A stretch of DNA of 64,000 nucleotides from Monoplex corrugatus (Eukaryota; Mollusca; Gastropoda; Littorinimorpha; Ranellidae): positions 12,623,686 to 12,687,685 of the forward strand of contig JAPXFY010000023.1 in assembly GCA_030674185.1 (NCBI GenBank), given 5' to 3'. The translations under genes and the position numbers were made by a program. This document shows, one piece after another, positions 43,280 through 57,499 of the stretch (the stretch's first letter is position 1; every line of letters begins with the position of its first letter). Under the pieces are notes generated by a model. That model did no database searches. It saw only the letters and a list, made by a program, of their open reading frames with translations, and was not told the origin of the DNA.

Positions 43280-44633
43280 GACATCAGCACACGTTTCCCC
43301 CATAACTTTTAAAGTAAACATAAGCACATCTAGTCTAGTCAATCAAATCTCTGTACTGATCCAATGTTTCCCCACAACTTGTAAGGTACACACAAACAGA
43401 ATCTGGTCTGGTCCAATCTTTATGCTGATCCAACATTTTGGGGGAGGGGGTGGGTGGGACAAATCTGCTTTCATCATTCTCATCAAAGCGAAGAATCGAT
43501 CAACAGCTCTTCTTTTCCAAACAGACCTGCCACCGCATTTAACAGTTTGTTATTGTTGTTATTGTTTAAACCCAGCCGACTGCATAGAGCCATATCAGGC
43601 TACAACCGCTTCAAAACAATTTAGTGTTATATTCTGAATTTCATAAAGATAAACAAAAACAAAAACAAAAAACAAACAAAAAACCCCCCGAGATCTCAGA
43701 AAAATACTTTTTCAAACGTTCATTTGAAAGATGAACTACTACTGCTGAGATGAAAATTTTGACAAAAAAGGAAATCCAAATGTGAGTACAGCACTTTTAC
43801 ATACTTTTTTAAACAGTAAACATCCATTTTAACTTCTCTTGTGAAGATAATGAAATAGTTTGAATCTGAACCCTTATGACAGAAAACTGGTTGTAGTCAA
43901 AAACTAAAGACATTCAACAGTTGTCTTCAAACTGGACATTTGTAGGTACATGCCCTAACATTTTACATTCAACTGCTGTCTTTAACCCTTGGACTGCTGC
44001 ATCCTGTCTACCAGCATCCTGCACTGCCAACTGCATGAAGCTGGTGGATAGGGTGAGGGAGTCAAAGGGTGAAGTTTTTGCAGCCTGCAGATAGGTTGCA
44101 GGAGTCAAACGGTTAAATGGCCAAAGACAGGTGTGTGATTTAGCTCTATACAGTCTACAGCTTTCTCTCAGCTGTCCCGGAACATACAAGAGGTGTAAAG
44201 ATCTATCCATAAATAGCAAACAAAAAAACAAGAAAACAGGCAAGTTTAGACACGCACAATCTCCGTTTGTCAAACTCATCCCGTCTCAATTTTGTATTAA
44301 CCTCTCTCCAGTTACCCACGAATATTCTGTTTCAACTCTGTGAGGGAAAGATGGCAGACAACGATAGAAATAATGATAATGATTCTCATTATCAACATCA
44401 TCATCAAAAGAATTCAGTTCAGTTCAGTTCACATTGCGTATCGCCCAGCCGACTACTAGAGCCATATCTGGACCAACAGCATAATATGTTCACAACAATG
44501 ATAATAATAATAATGATATACAGATTCACTCCCCCACAAACAACTTAACACAAAGTCCACCAGAATTACGCCAATATGAAAATTAATACATACCCCTCAC
44601 AGCTTCTTAAGGGCTGTCACAATCACACGAAAT

Positions 44634-44681
<48 letters not shown>

Positions 44682-46623
44682 TTGATATCAATAACAAAAC
44701 ACACAAAATACCTGCCCTCACACACACACACACACGCATACATATGTATGTATGCATATGTACGCGGGTACACACACAAACACTTTAATATCAAAAACAA
44801 AACAAAGATAAAAAAAATACCTGTCCTAAAAAAGTTTTTTTTTAAAAACACACACACACAACCACAAACACATTTAACAACACACACATGTACACACACA
44901 CACACACATATGAAAGATGGCCAAAGACATACCCACACAGACACACACACGAACGCACGCCTGCACACACACCACAGCACACCATACACACACACACACA
45001 ACCCACACAACACACACACACACAACACACACACACACCACACATACACACACAACACACAAAAGAGATGGTCAAGTGATCAATCTTCACCAAAAAATAA
45101 AATCACTTTGATATCACCACAAAACGTTTTCCCCATAACTTTTACAGTAAACACAAGCACATCTCGTCTGGTCAATCAAATCTCTGTACGATCCAAAGTT
45201 TCCCCCAAAACTTGTAAGGTACACACACGCAGGACATGGTCTGGTCAATAAAATCTTTATGCTGATCCAACATTGACACCAACAGTTGTATTCCCTTTTC
45301 AGTAGCCAAGACATTTTGGGAAAAGCAGGGTGGGACAAATCTGCTTTCATCATTCTGTCATCAACACGTAGGAGTTCATCAACATCTCTTCTTTTTCAAA
45401 CGGACCTGCCATTGCATTTAACAGCTTGTTGTTTAAAGCCCAGCCGACTGCTTAGAGCCATATCAGGGCTACAACCGCTTCAAAACAATTACTGTCAAAT
45501 TCTGAATTTCATAAAGATAAAAACAAAACACAGAAAACCCCGAGACCCCAGAAAAACACTTTTTCAAATGTTCATTTGAATTTCATAAAGATAAAACAAA
45601 ACACAAAAAACCCCGAGACCCCAGAAAAACACTTTTTCAAATGTTCATTTGAAAGAAGAACTACTACTCTGAGATGAACATTTTGACAGGAAAAGGAAAT
45701 CTACATGGAGTACAGCACATTTTTTTTTACATATTTTTAAACAGTGAACATCCATTTTAACTTCTCTTGTGAAGACAAGTATTTTGAATCTGAACCCTAA
45801 CCAAGAAAACTGATTGTCGTCAAAAACTAAGAGGCATTCAACAGTTGTCTTCAAACTGGCCATTGGTAGGTATCTGCCTTAACATTTTACATCCAACTGC
45901 TGTCTTTAACCCTTGGACTGCTGCACCCTGTCCATCAGCATCCTGGACTGCTAACCATGCAGGCAAACCAAAAACGTAATATTTTGACACTCTCTCCCTA
46001 TCCACCAGCTTCCTACATAAAGCTGATGGATAGAGTGCGGGAGTCAAAGGGTGAAGTTTTTGCAGCTGGCAGATAGGTTGCAGGAGTCAAAGGGTTAAAC
46101 TGGCCAAAGACAGCTGTGTGATCTAACTCTACTGTCTACAGCTTTCTCTCAGCTGTCCCTGAACGTACAAGGTGTAAAGACCCATCCATAAACAGCTGAG
46201 AAAACAGATAAGTTTTGACACACACACACTGTGACACAGTCTCCACTGGTCAAACTCAGACTTGCATATCCTGTCTCAATTTGGTATTAACCTCTCTCTG
46301 GTTACCCACAAACATTCTGTTTCAACTCTTTGAAGGAAAGATGGCCAAAAAAAATTGATACAAATAACGATGATTCTCATCATCAGCATCGTCATCATAA
46401 GAATTTACTTCAGTTCATATTGCTTATAGCCCAGCCGACTACTACAGCCATATCAGGGCTAACAGCATAATATACTCACAATAATAACAATAATGATGAT
46501 ATACAGACTCATTCCCCCACAAACGCATTAACACAAAGTCCACCAGAATCACGTTGATATGAAAATCAACACATACTCCTCACAGCTCATAAAGGGCTAT
46601 CGCAGTCACAGAAAATACACGCA

Positions 46624-46695
<72 letters not shown>

Positions 46696-47077
46696 TTAAT
46701 ATGAATAACAAAACATTCACACAAACACAAAAAATTCCTACCCTCACACACACACACGTGCATACATATGCAATGTATGTATATGTGCACGCATACACAC
46801 ACACGATAAAAAAAGCACACACATGTGCACACACTTACACACACACACACGTGCATACCTATGCAATGTATGCATATGTGCACGCATACACACGATAAAA
46901 AAGCACACACACACATGTGCACACACACACACACACACACACACAACACACGTGTACACACGTGTGAAAGATGGTCAAAGACATACCCATACCACACACA
47001 CATATTAAAAATGGTCACATACATACCCATAACACACACGTATGAAAGATGGTCAGACATACTCGCACAAATCCATG

Positions 47078-47134
<57 letters not shown>

Positions 47135-47296
47135 TGTGCAAACACATACACCCACACATATGAAAGATGGTCAACACACACACTACACACACATGTACAC
47201 ACACACACATGTCACACACACACACGAAAGATGGTCACACACACACACATACACACGAAAGATGGTCACACACACAGACAGACAGACAGACAGACA

Positions 47297-47363
<67 letters not shown>

Positions 47364-48883
47364 GAGATCGTCAAGTGATCACTCTTCAAAAAAAAAAACA
47401 ACAATAAATCATTTTGACATCAACACAAAATGTTTCCCCCATAACTTTTAAAGTAAACACACGCAGATCTAGTCTGGTCAAACAAATCTTTATGCTGATC
47501 CAACATTAACACCATCAGTTACATTCCCTCTTTCAGTAGCCAAGACATTTTTTTGGGGGGGGGGGGGGACAAATGTGCTGTCACCATTCTGTCATCAAAG
47601 CAAAGAGTCCATCAACAGCTCTTCGTTTTCAAACAGACTTGCCACTGCATTTACAGTTTCTGTAATTATTCATGAAGAAAAACAAAAAACTGTAAAGATC
47701 CATCCATAAACCCCGAGATCCCAGAAATAATATTTCTCAAACACCCATTTGAAAGAAGAACTACTACAGGTGAGATGAACATTTTGAATAGAAAAGGAAA
47801 TCCATATGTGAGTACAGCGCTTTACGCATATATTTTTTTTAAACAGTAAACATCAATTTCAGTAAACATCAATTTCAATTTCTCTTGTGAAGATAATGAA
47901 GTATTTTGAATCTGAACCCTTATGCCAGAAAATCTGATTGTGGTCAAAAACTAAGAGGTATTCAACAGTTGACTTCAAACTGGCCATTTGTGGGTATATG
48001 CCCTAACAGTTTACATTCAATTCTTTTGACTGATGCACCCTGTCCACCAGCATCCTGAACTGCCAACCATGCAGGCAAACCAAAACTTAAACAGGAAGCT
48101 GGTGGATAGGGTCAGGGAGTCAAAGGGTGAAGTTTTTGCAGCTGGCAGATAGGTTGCAGGAGTCAAAGAGTTAAACTGGCCAAAGACAGCTGTGTGATCT
48201 AACTCTACAGTCTACAGCTTTCTGTCAGTTGTCCCTGAACATACAAGGTGTAAAGATCCATCCATAAACAGCCGAGAAAACAGACATGTTTGACACACAG
48301 TCTCCACTGGTCAAACTCAGACTTGCATATCCTGTCTCAGTTTCGTATTAACCTCTCTCCAGTTACCCACAAATATTCTGTTTTAACTCTTTCAGGGAAA
48401 GATGGCAGACAATGATACAAATGATAATGATTCTCATCATCAGCATCACCATCATAGGAATTCAGTTCAGTTCATATTGCTTAGTTATAGCCCAGCCGAC
48501 TACTAGAGCCATATCAGGGCTAACAGCATAATACATTCACATTAATGATAATAGTAATAATAATGATGATATACAGACTCATTCCCCCACAAACACATTA
48601 ACACAAAGACCACCAGAATCACGCTGATATGAAAATCAACACATACTCCGCACAGTTTCTTAAGGGCTGTTGCAATTACAGGAAACACACCCACTTTAAT
48701 ATCAATAACAAAGCACTCACACAAACACACACAAAAATAACTGCCATCACATACATGTACACACACACATACGCATACATATGCATGTATGCATATGTAC
48801 GCGCATACACACACATAAACGTTAAAATCAAAAACAACCAGAAAGACCAAAAAAAAAACCTGCCTTAAGAAAAAAAAAACGTG

Positions 48884-48914
<31 letters not shown>

Positions 48915-49101
48915 GCACACACACACACACACACACCACGTATGAAAGACGGTCAAAGACATTCACAGATACATGCACACACACACACAATGTGCACACA
49001 CGCACACACACAAACACACGTCCACACACACGTATGAAAGACGGTCAAAGACACACACACACACACACACACACACAATGTGCACACACACACACACACG
49101 T

Positions 49102-49141
<40 letters not shown>

Positions 49142-50807
49142 ACCACATATGAAAGATGGTCACAGACATACACACGCATACACACAACACATACACTAAA
49201 AAGATGGTCAAGTGATCAATCTTCACAACAAAAAAATCATCATTTTGACATCACAACAAAATATTTCCCCATACTTTTTTAAAGTGAACACAAGCAGATT
49301 TGGTCTGGTCAATCAAATCTCTATACTGATCCAAAGTTCCCCCCACAACTTTTAAGGTACACACGAGCAGGACATGGTCTGGTCAATAAAATCTTTATGC
49401 TGATCCAACATTAACACCAGCAGTTACATTCCCTTTTCAATAGCCAAGACATTTTGGGGAAGGCGGAGTGGAACAAATCTGCTTTCATCATTTTGTCATC
49501 AAAGCGAAGAGTCCATCAACAGCTCTTCTTTTTCAAACAGACATGCCATTGCATTTAACAGCATGTTGTTATTGTTGTTTAAAGCCCAGCAGACAGCATA
49601 GAGCCATATCAGGGCTACAACCGCCTCAAAACAATTTACTGTCAAATTCTGAATTTCATAAAGATATAACAAAACTAAAAAAACCCTGAGATCCCAGAAA
49701 AACACTTTTTCAAACGCTCATTTGAAAGAACTACACAACAGCTGAGATGAACATTTTGATAAGAAAAGGAAATCCAAATGTGAGTACAGCGCTTTATACA
49801 TATTTTTAATCAGTAAACATCCATTTTAATTTCTCTTGTGAAGATGAGTATTTTGAATCTGAACCCTTATGCCAGAAAACTGGTTGTGGTAAAAAACTAA
49901 GAGGTATTCAACAGTTGTCTTCAAACTGGTCATTGGTAGGTACATGCCCTAACAGTTTACATTCAATTCCTTTGATTGCTGCACCCTGTCCACCAGCATC
50001 CTGCACTGCCAACCATACAGGCAAACCAAAAACAATCTTTTGACACCCTCTCCCTATCCACCAGCATCATGAAGGAAGCTGGTGGACAGGGTGAGGGAGT
50101 CAAAGAATGAAGTTTTTGCAGCTGGCAGACAGGTTGCAGGAGTCAAAGGGTTAAACTGGCCAAAGACAGGTGTGTGATCTAACTCTACAGTCTACAGCTT
50201 TCTGTCAGCTGCTCCTGAACATACAAGGTGTAAAGACCCATCCATAAACAGCCGAGAAAACAGACAAGTTTTGACACACACAGTCTCCACTGGTCAAACT
50301 CAGACTTGTATATCCTGTCTCAATTTGGTATTAACCTCTCTCCACTTACCCACAAATATTCTGTTTTAACTCTTTGAGGGAAAGATGGCAGACAATGATA
50401 CAAATAATGATAATAATTTTCATCATCAGCATCACCATCATAGGAATTCAGTTCAGTTCATAATTGCTTAGTTATAGCCCAGCCGACTACTAGAGCCATA
50501 TCAGGGCTAACAGCATAATATATTCACATTAATGATAATAGTAATAATAATGATGATATACACTCATTCCCCCACAAACACATTAACACAAAGATCACCA
50601 GAATCACGCTGATATGAAAATCAACACATACTCCGCACAATTTCTTAAGGACTGTTGCAATTACAGGAACAACACCCACACCCACTTTAATATCAATAAC
50701 AAAGCACTCACACAAACACACACAAAAATAACTGCCATCACATACATGTACACACACACATACGCATACATAAAAAAAAAACCTGCCTTAAGAAAAAAAA
50801 AAAACGT

Positions 50808-50861
<54 letters not shown>

Positions 50862-50968
50862 ATGAAAGACGGTCAAAGACATTCACAGATACATGCACAC
50901 ACACACAATGTGCACACACGTCCACACACAAACACACGTCCACACACACGTATGAAAGACGGTCAAAG

Positions 50969-50999
<31 letters not shown>

Positions 51000-53240
51000 G
51001 TGCACACACACACACACGTGCACACACACACACACACACAAACACACACCACATATGAAAGATGGTCACAGACATACACACGCACACACACAACACGTAC
51101 ACAAAAAAGATGGTCAAGTGACCAATCTTCACCAAAAAAAAACATCATCATTTTGACATCACAACAAAATGTTTTCCCATACTTTTTTAAAGTGAACACA
51201 AGCAGATTTGGTCTGGTCAATCAAATCTCTATACTGATCCAAAGTTCCCCCCACAACTTTTAAGGTACACACGAGCAGGACATGGTCTGGTCAATAAAAT
51301 CTTTATGCTGATCCAACATTAACACCAGCAGTTACATTCCCTTTTCAATAGCCAAGACATTTTGGGGAAAGCGGGGTGGGACAAATCTTTCATCATTCTG
51401 TCATCAAAGCGAAGAGTCCATCAACAGCTCTTCTTTTTCAAACAGACCTTCCATTGCATTTAACAGCTTGTTGTTATTGTTTAAAGCCCAGCCGACTGCT
51501 TAGATCCATATCAGGGCTACAACCGCTTCAAAACAATTTACTGTCAAATTCTGAATTTCATAAAGATAAACAAAACAAAAAAACCCTGAGATCCCAGAAA
51601 AACACTTTTTCAAACGCTCATTTGAAAGAAGAACTACACAACAGCTGAGATGAACATTTTGATAAGAAAAGGAAATCCAAATGTGAGAACATCGCTTTAT
51701 ACCTATTTTTTAAACAGTAAACATCCATTTTAATTTCTCTTGTGAAGATGAGTATTTTGAATCTGAACCCTTATGCCAGAAAACTGGTTGTGGTAAAAAA
51801 CTAAGAGGTATTCAACAGTTGTCTTCAAACTGGTCATTGGTAGGTACATGCCCTAACAGTTTACATTCAATTCCTTTGATTGCTGCACCCTGTCCACCAG
51901 CATCCTGCACTGCCAACCATACAGGCAAACCAAAAACAATCTTTTGACACCCTCTCCCTATCCACCAGCATCATGAAGGAAGCTGGCGGATAGGGTCAGA
52001 GGGTCAGAGAGTCAAAGGGTGAAGTTTTTGCAGCTGGCAGATAGGCAGCAGGAGTCAAAGGGTTAAACTGGCCAAAGACAGGTGTGTGATCTAACCCGAC
52101 AGTCTACAGCTTTCTGTCAGCTGTCTCTGAACATACAAGGTGTAAAGACCCATCCATAAACAGCCGAGACAACAGACAAGTTTTGACACACATAGCCTCC
52201 ACTGGTCAAACTCAGACTTGTATATCCTGTCTCAGTTTGGCATTAACCTCTCTCCAGTTACCCACAAAACATTGTTTCGACTCTTTGAGGAAAGATGGAA
52301 GGAAATGATACAAATAAAGATAATGATTTTCAACATCATTATCAGTTCAGTTCATATTGCTTATAGCCCAGCCGACTACTAGAGCCATATCAGGGCTGAC
52401 ACCATAATATATTAATAATGGTGATAATAACAATGATGTACAGACTCATTCCCCCACAAACATTAACACTTACAGTTCAATTCATATTGCTTATAGCCCA
52501 GCCGACTACTATAGCCATATCAGGGCTAACACCACGTGAAAAAACGACAACCTGTTAAGATAAAAGACAACAGTTGAAAACCATGCTCACTGTTAACCTT
52601 GCACATATAAAATACAATTCAAGAGAAACAGACGTATATAATCATATCAGGTGAAAACTATTGATACACAAAGTCCACTAGAATCACGTTGATATGAAAA
52701 CACATACCCCACACACAGTCTCCACTGGTCAAACTCAGACTTGTATGTCCTGTCTCTGGTATTAACCTCTCTCCAGTTACCCACAAACATTCTGTTTCAA
52801 CTCTGAGTGGAAGATGGCAGGAACTGATAAAAATAATGATAATATTCTCATTATCAACATCACCATAACAATGATAATAATATACTCACAATAATGATCA
52901 TATGAGTAATAATTATATAAAATACAGACTCTTTCCCCCACAAACACATTAAAACACAAAAGTCCTCCAGAATCTCGCTGATATGAAAATCAACACATAC
53001 TCCTCACAGCTTTTTAAGAGCTGTCGCAATCACACGAAACACACTTTTTAATATCAATAACAAAACGCTCACACAAATACCAAAAATACCCGCCCTCACA
53101 CACAAACACATACACACACACATACATATGCATGCATGCACAAACACGCTCGCACACTCAATATAATATCAGTAACAAAACACACAAATACCAAAAAATT
53201 CTCGCCCTATTAAACACACACACACACACACAGAGAAACA
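43280..53240. repeat. 10-kb tandem array of ~1.8-2.3-kb units
   Basis: Five units start near 43289, 45125, 47431, 49260 and 51168, plus a partial sixth from about 52710. Each begins with an ACATTTTCCCCATAACTTTT-like block, followed by GTCTGGTCAA, ATCTTTATGCTGATCCAACA and a short CAGCCGACTGC-ATATCAGGGC segment (the terminus of family A, absent in unit 3). Next come GGGTGAAGTTTTTGCAGC, CAGTCTCCACTGGTCAAACT, AAAGATGGCAGACAA, a second CAGCCGACTACTAGAGCCAT segment, then CACCAGAATCACG-TGATATG. Units 1-4 finish with a long CA-rich block holding short TATGAAAGATGGTCA sub-repeats and AGATGGTCAAGTGATCAATC. Units 4 and 5 are most alike; unit 5 lacks the CA block. No unit has a coding frame outside CA tracts. 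Confidence 0.93.
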
Positions 53241-53417
53241 CACAAAAACACACACACTAACATCTTTAGAAAAAAACGTCACACATTTATGACATATATA
53301 CACTAAACAAACAAGTAAATTAAAAAAAAGCAAAAGAGAATGTGCGAGCACTCTCTCTCTCTCTGTGTAAACACGTCAATATTATCAAAACAAAACAAAA
53401 AAACAACCCAGAATACC

Positions 53418-53479
<62 letters not shown>

Positions 53480-53879
53480 ATTCTGCCCATTTCCTTCTCA
53501 GAACCGATTTTGTCACTTTTTCCAAATGCATCCTTCAACAAATCTTCTCACCATCTAGTGTTAAAAAAAAGGGTGGGGGGTATAGCACAGTTTTCTCCCT
53601 TTCTGATTAAACACTTTCCTGCAACTGTCTTTAACATGACAAGGATCAATTCCCAAAGAGCACCTGAAATTTTTCGTCGGGCATATTCTACAATCAAAAT
53701 GTAACATCACTACATGGTCTGGTCAATTTAGTCAACTCTTGGTGGGTTAAGTCTTCTATATTTTGTTTTTACCCTAAGAAATATGAAATCATCAAGTTCT
53801 GTTGCTTTACTCTTTTAAATGCTGACACTGAAAACAATCCTTTACTCACCAACCTTTTTTTTTTCTACTTAATTCCAGA
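53241..53879. other. CA microsatellite and low-copy flank
   Basis: (CA)n at about 53422-53475. The rest is AT-rich. A frame at the end (RINSQRAPEIFRRAYSTIKM, plus strand 53643-53704) looks protein-like, but it runs in from the CA repeat and has no recognised family. Confidence 0.55.
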
Positions 53880-55432
53880 ATTCTATGTACACAATCTGAA
53901 ATTCGATGAGTCATGTGACAAAGATTCTATTAAGAATATTATGAAAACAAGGAACAGAATCAAAACAAATAGCAGAATAACAATATGAATATGTCAAAGG
54001 GAAAGGAACTGTTTATGCCATATACATCCTATGAATGAAATTTATGACACTGGAAAAATCCCTAGATACGTCAAAATCAATTTTCATTTCACTTCCAAAG
54101 AAAGCAAGGCCTATAGAATGTAAACTCCATCATACTATCAGCTTGATAAGCCATGCAACACAGGTTCTATAAGGAATAATCATGATGAGAACAAGGAACT
54201 AAATCAAAACAGAAATAACAGAAGAACAATGTGGTTGGTAAAGGGAAACAAACTATTAATGCCATATACATCCTAAGAACTCTCATAGAGACCAACCGAA
54301 TTGAAGTAGGATTTGTTTTATGTTTTGTTGATTATATTAAGGCTTCTGGTCAGATAAGACACGAAGAACTGATCAACCTACTAAAAAGGCTCAATGCTGA
54401 CGGAAAAAGATCTAAGAATGATAAGAACTATGTATTGGAAACAAATAGTAGCAATGATAGTAGAAAATGATATAAGTTCTCTCCAAAATATCAAAATAGG
54501 GTTGGGCAGGGATGTGTTACGTCACCAGATTTGTTTTCATTTTAGAGCAAAACCATCATGAGAAACCTACAAGAATGCCCTGGGATAAAGGTTGGAAAGA
54601 AAAATGTTAATCGATCTTCATTATGAAGATGACACTGTCCTTCTTGCAGAAAATGAAAAAGACAGTCTACAAAATCTTAATGAGTATAATAGAAATAGAA
54701 AGCAGAATAATGGACTGGAGCTAAATAGCAAGAAGACTGAAGTCATGATAATCAGTAAAACACACAAAAAAACATCACCTCATGCAAAAAGGAAAAAAAA
54801 AGTATTAACACAACACTTAGACAAGCTGATAAGTTTACCTATCAGGGGATAGTCATTTTACCAGATGGCAGATGAACATTAGAAACAGCCAGCAGAATAT
54901 CGGCCAAGCTCAAGTAGCATTCAAGAAAATGAAAAGCATTCTTACCAATAAATGCCTATCAACATCAGGAAGAGAGCTCTTGAAGGTTATGTAGAACTGA
55001 TGCTGCTGTGTGGTTGTGAGGCATGGACAGTGAGCACCAGAATCTGAATGAGATTGAGATAGCTGAAATGTGGTTTTTAAGAAGAATGTTAAGAGTTCCA
55101 TGGACAGAGAAGAAAACAAACGAGATAGTCTTGAAAGAGGCAAACACAAAAAGAACATTAATGAAGGCTAAGAAAAGGCAAGCAACATTTAAAGGACATT
55201 TTCACGAGGTAAGAGAAATTAGAGCACCTAGCAAAAACAGGAAAGCAGGAGGGAAAAAGAGTAACAAGCAGACCTACGAAGAAATCATTGGACAGTTTTT
55301 CAAGTGGATGAGGACAGAAAGGGTGGGAGCTGTACTTGCAGTCACAAAAGGTAGATTAGTATGGAGGGCCATGACCAGTGAGGGCTATGATTGCCAACAC
55401 CATGCAGCAAGGCACACGATGATGATGAAGAA
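53880..55432 (+). pseudogene. decayed LINE reverse transcriptase (copy 3, longest)
   Basis: Remains of the same LINE family as at 1111 and 8450, here extending into the RT domain. Visible in broken frames are ECKLHHTISLISHATQVL (RT finger region), KGKQTINAIYILRTLIE, FVDYIKASGQIRHEEL (motif A, F..D), RVGQGCVTSPDLFSF (motif B), HYEDDTVLLAEN (motif C, with HYEDD for the family's RYADD), GLELNSKKTEVMIIS, then WFLRRMLRVPWTEKKTNEIV and KRQATFKGHF. It ends in CAAGGCACACGATGATGATG. The finger segment around 53895-54010 is repeated at 54140-54270, a partial tandem duplication. There are several stops and frame changes; no endonuclease domain. Dead copy. Confidence 0.88.
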
Positions 55433-56037
55433 TCAGAAATTTAACATTATAGATTTACATGGTAGAATCAGCAAGGCAGAACATGGCAACAAAAGAACTA
55501 ATTAATAACATCATGGATTATCACCCTTGAGAATGCTCACCCATCTATCACAAACATCACAGTTCAACAGCCTATGATACCAGTCTATCAGAAGCATCCC
55601 AGATCAAGGGAATCAGCCTTCCGGTGACATCACAGAAAACATTTTTGATAAGAAATACATGCTTTCCTGCTAAACTAGAATGCACAAATTACTCATTTCT
55701 TAGCTTTTAGGGGTTTAAAATACTAGAATTTCCTACAGGGGAGGTAACTAATCGAGATATTTTAATGAGTGAGGTCAGATTGGGCATGCCAAACCAATGG
55801 GATTCTATCACATTGAACATAAGAACTGCTTATGAAATCAATATCTTCATAGTAGAATTAATGTAATAACTACCAGACGAATTACTTCAATAAACAATCT
55901 GTGCATAGATCTACATGTAGATGATCTGATTCTGACAAGATGGTCTAATGAGCATGCCCAGCTACTGCCAACTGGTACTCTGATAAAATCATCATCCGCA
56001 ATGAACAAAAATTAAAAAAAGGCCTCTTGCACAACAG
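55433..56037. other. low-copy sequence, no gene seen
   Basis: No exon or repeat family recognised between the two LINE copies. Confidence 0.5.
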
Positions 56038-56395
56038 AAATAATCATTTACATCATCACCATCATCATCAGCTGCCCTGCCACATGGCGTTAGCGACCAT
56101 GGACTTCCATCTCTATCTCTCGTTGCCCCTAGCATCTCCCCCATCCTCCTCATCCCTAGCCATTCTGCAAGTCCGCCCAACATTCTCTCCCTGGGTCTAC
56201 CTGGTGCTCTCTTTCCCTCCAGCTTTCCCGTTGTGACCAGGTGCTCCATATCCCCCTTCCTCACAAAATGGCCTATAAATGTTGCCTGTCTTTTCCTAAT
56301 CTTCCTTATGAATGATCTATTTGTGTCTGCCTCCATCAAGACTGTCTCGTTTGTTTTCTTTGTTGTCCATGTCTTTACAACATCAGCAAGTACCA
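56038..56395 (-). pseudogene. LINE ORF2 C-terminal fragment (copy 4)
   Basis: Minus strand. Reads TKKTNETVLMEADTNRSFIR, KRQATFIGHFVRKGDMEHLV, GKRAPGRPRERMLGGLAEWL and ATRDRDGSPWSL, continuing to the TGA-rich 3' tail (ATCATCACCATCATCATC on the plus strand at 56051). It is the best-preserved C-terminus of the family here and very close to the copy at 1111-1488. 5'-truncated. Confidence 0.88.
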
Positions 56396-56464
56396 AATTA
56401 TCGGACTTTTTTTTTTAATTTGCAGAGGATAAAAACACGTAATCTGCTGATGATCGAACTTCAC

Positions 56465-57062
56465 TGAGTGACCGCACAAAATGAAAGAATCGCAGTTAGA
56501 GATTGCAACTCCACCTGTGTTTAAAAACATATGCATCCTTTCGATTTCTGATCTTAACTAATGACCAATCACGGGCCCACAACATGAACACCCCTCCGTC
56601 AAAGCGCCATGAACAGTCGCAGTTTTTTTTACGAATGCTCACAGCTGTGTGGAGGCGGTTTTTCTCTACAGGCTTGGTACACCATACACCTAGCGGGACA
56701 TGTCTAACTATGAGATGGGGCACAGATCTGTTTTAAATTTGGCATGTCAACAGAAGAGGGATGAGTCTACAGACAACCCAAATTTTACAAAAGTCGGTCA
56801 CTTACCTTCGGCGTTTGCAGCGGTTACAACCAAGTGGTCAGCCAAATGTCCGTCTGCTCTCGCGTGACAGCACAAAATGAAAGAACAGCAATTGGAGGCT
56901 ACAGCTCCACCTATGTTAGCGTCCTAACACGTATTGTTTCGATTAATGACCGTAGATAATGACCAGTCACGGGTCCGATACGTGGACACCCCTCCGTCAA
57001 AGCGCCGGAACGCGTCTGTTTTTATTGAACGTTCGCGGCTGCGCGGAGCTCGGTTTTCTCAC
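56465..57062 (-). promoter_or_regulatory. duplicated CpG-containing promoter-like region
   Basis: Two diverged copies of ~200 bases, 400 apart (56465-56700 and 56865-57062). They share GCACAAAATGAAAGAA, GACCA-TCACGGG-CC and ACACCCCTCCGTCAAAGCGC. CpG is denser here than anywhere nearby. The right copy lies just upstream, on the minus strand, of the strong splice donor at 56805. A promoter/first-exon role for a minus-strand gene is inference. Confidence 0.4.
56806..56870 (-). other. candidate non-coding first exon (minus strand)
   Basis: The minus strand has GCTGCAAACGCCGAAG|GTAAGTG, a near-perfect 5' splice site, after ~65 bases of CpG-containing sequence without ATG. The upstream end is unknown. 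It could be the 5' UTR exon of a gene whose coding exons lie near 33-35 kb, which would need an intron of ~21 kb containing the tandem array. Confidence 0.4.
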
Positions 57063-57065
57063 GTA

Positions 57066-57422
57066 CCTAATATAAGCTTACATAAGGACACCAAAACATT
57101 TAAACAGGCATAAGTTACCTAAAATTGCTTCCGCATATCTCACCTCCTTACAACAAAAAATGCACTTAATACACCCAATTATGATTATCAATCCAAAGAA
57201 AAAATACGTAAGACTTTATCGAAAAAATACAGGTGAATCACACTCACAGAATGGACCATTAAGGCAGAAAATTAGTAGAAATGACAGAAAGCAAGGCAAC
57301 ATGGCAGAAACGAAGAGAGTGACAGGAAAGAGGAAATTTCTAGCACAGAATTTCCAGAAGGTGGGGATACTATTTATACTGAAAGAGCCCCCGGCAACCC
57401 AACGGGGGGGGGGGGGGGGGGG
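57066..57422 (-). mobile_element. family A, copy A5 (partial)
   Basis: Begins within the family at ATATAAGCTTACATAAGGAC and runs to GAAAGAGCCCCCGGCAACCC plus about 20 G. The CAGCCGACTGC end is missing. Confidence 0.8.
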
Positions 57423-57499
57423 TATTTTCGGTAACAGGAGTGACTGCACTTTTGGTTTTGTGAGGCAAATCCCGAACTTGGGCCGGATTTTACATCTAA

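Noticed and set aside
53676..53700. 24-nt minus-strand micro-exon beginning with ATG (MPDEKFQ)
   Set aside because: The acceptor is fair but the donor (GTGCTC) is weak, and the phase does not fit the next candidate exon.
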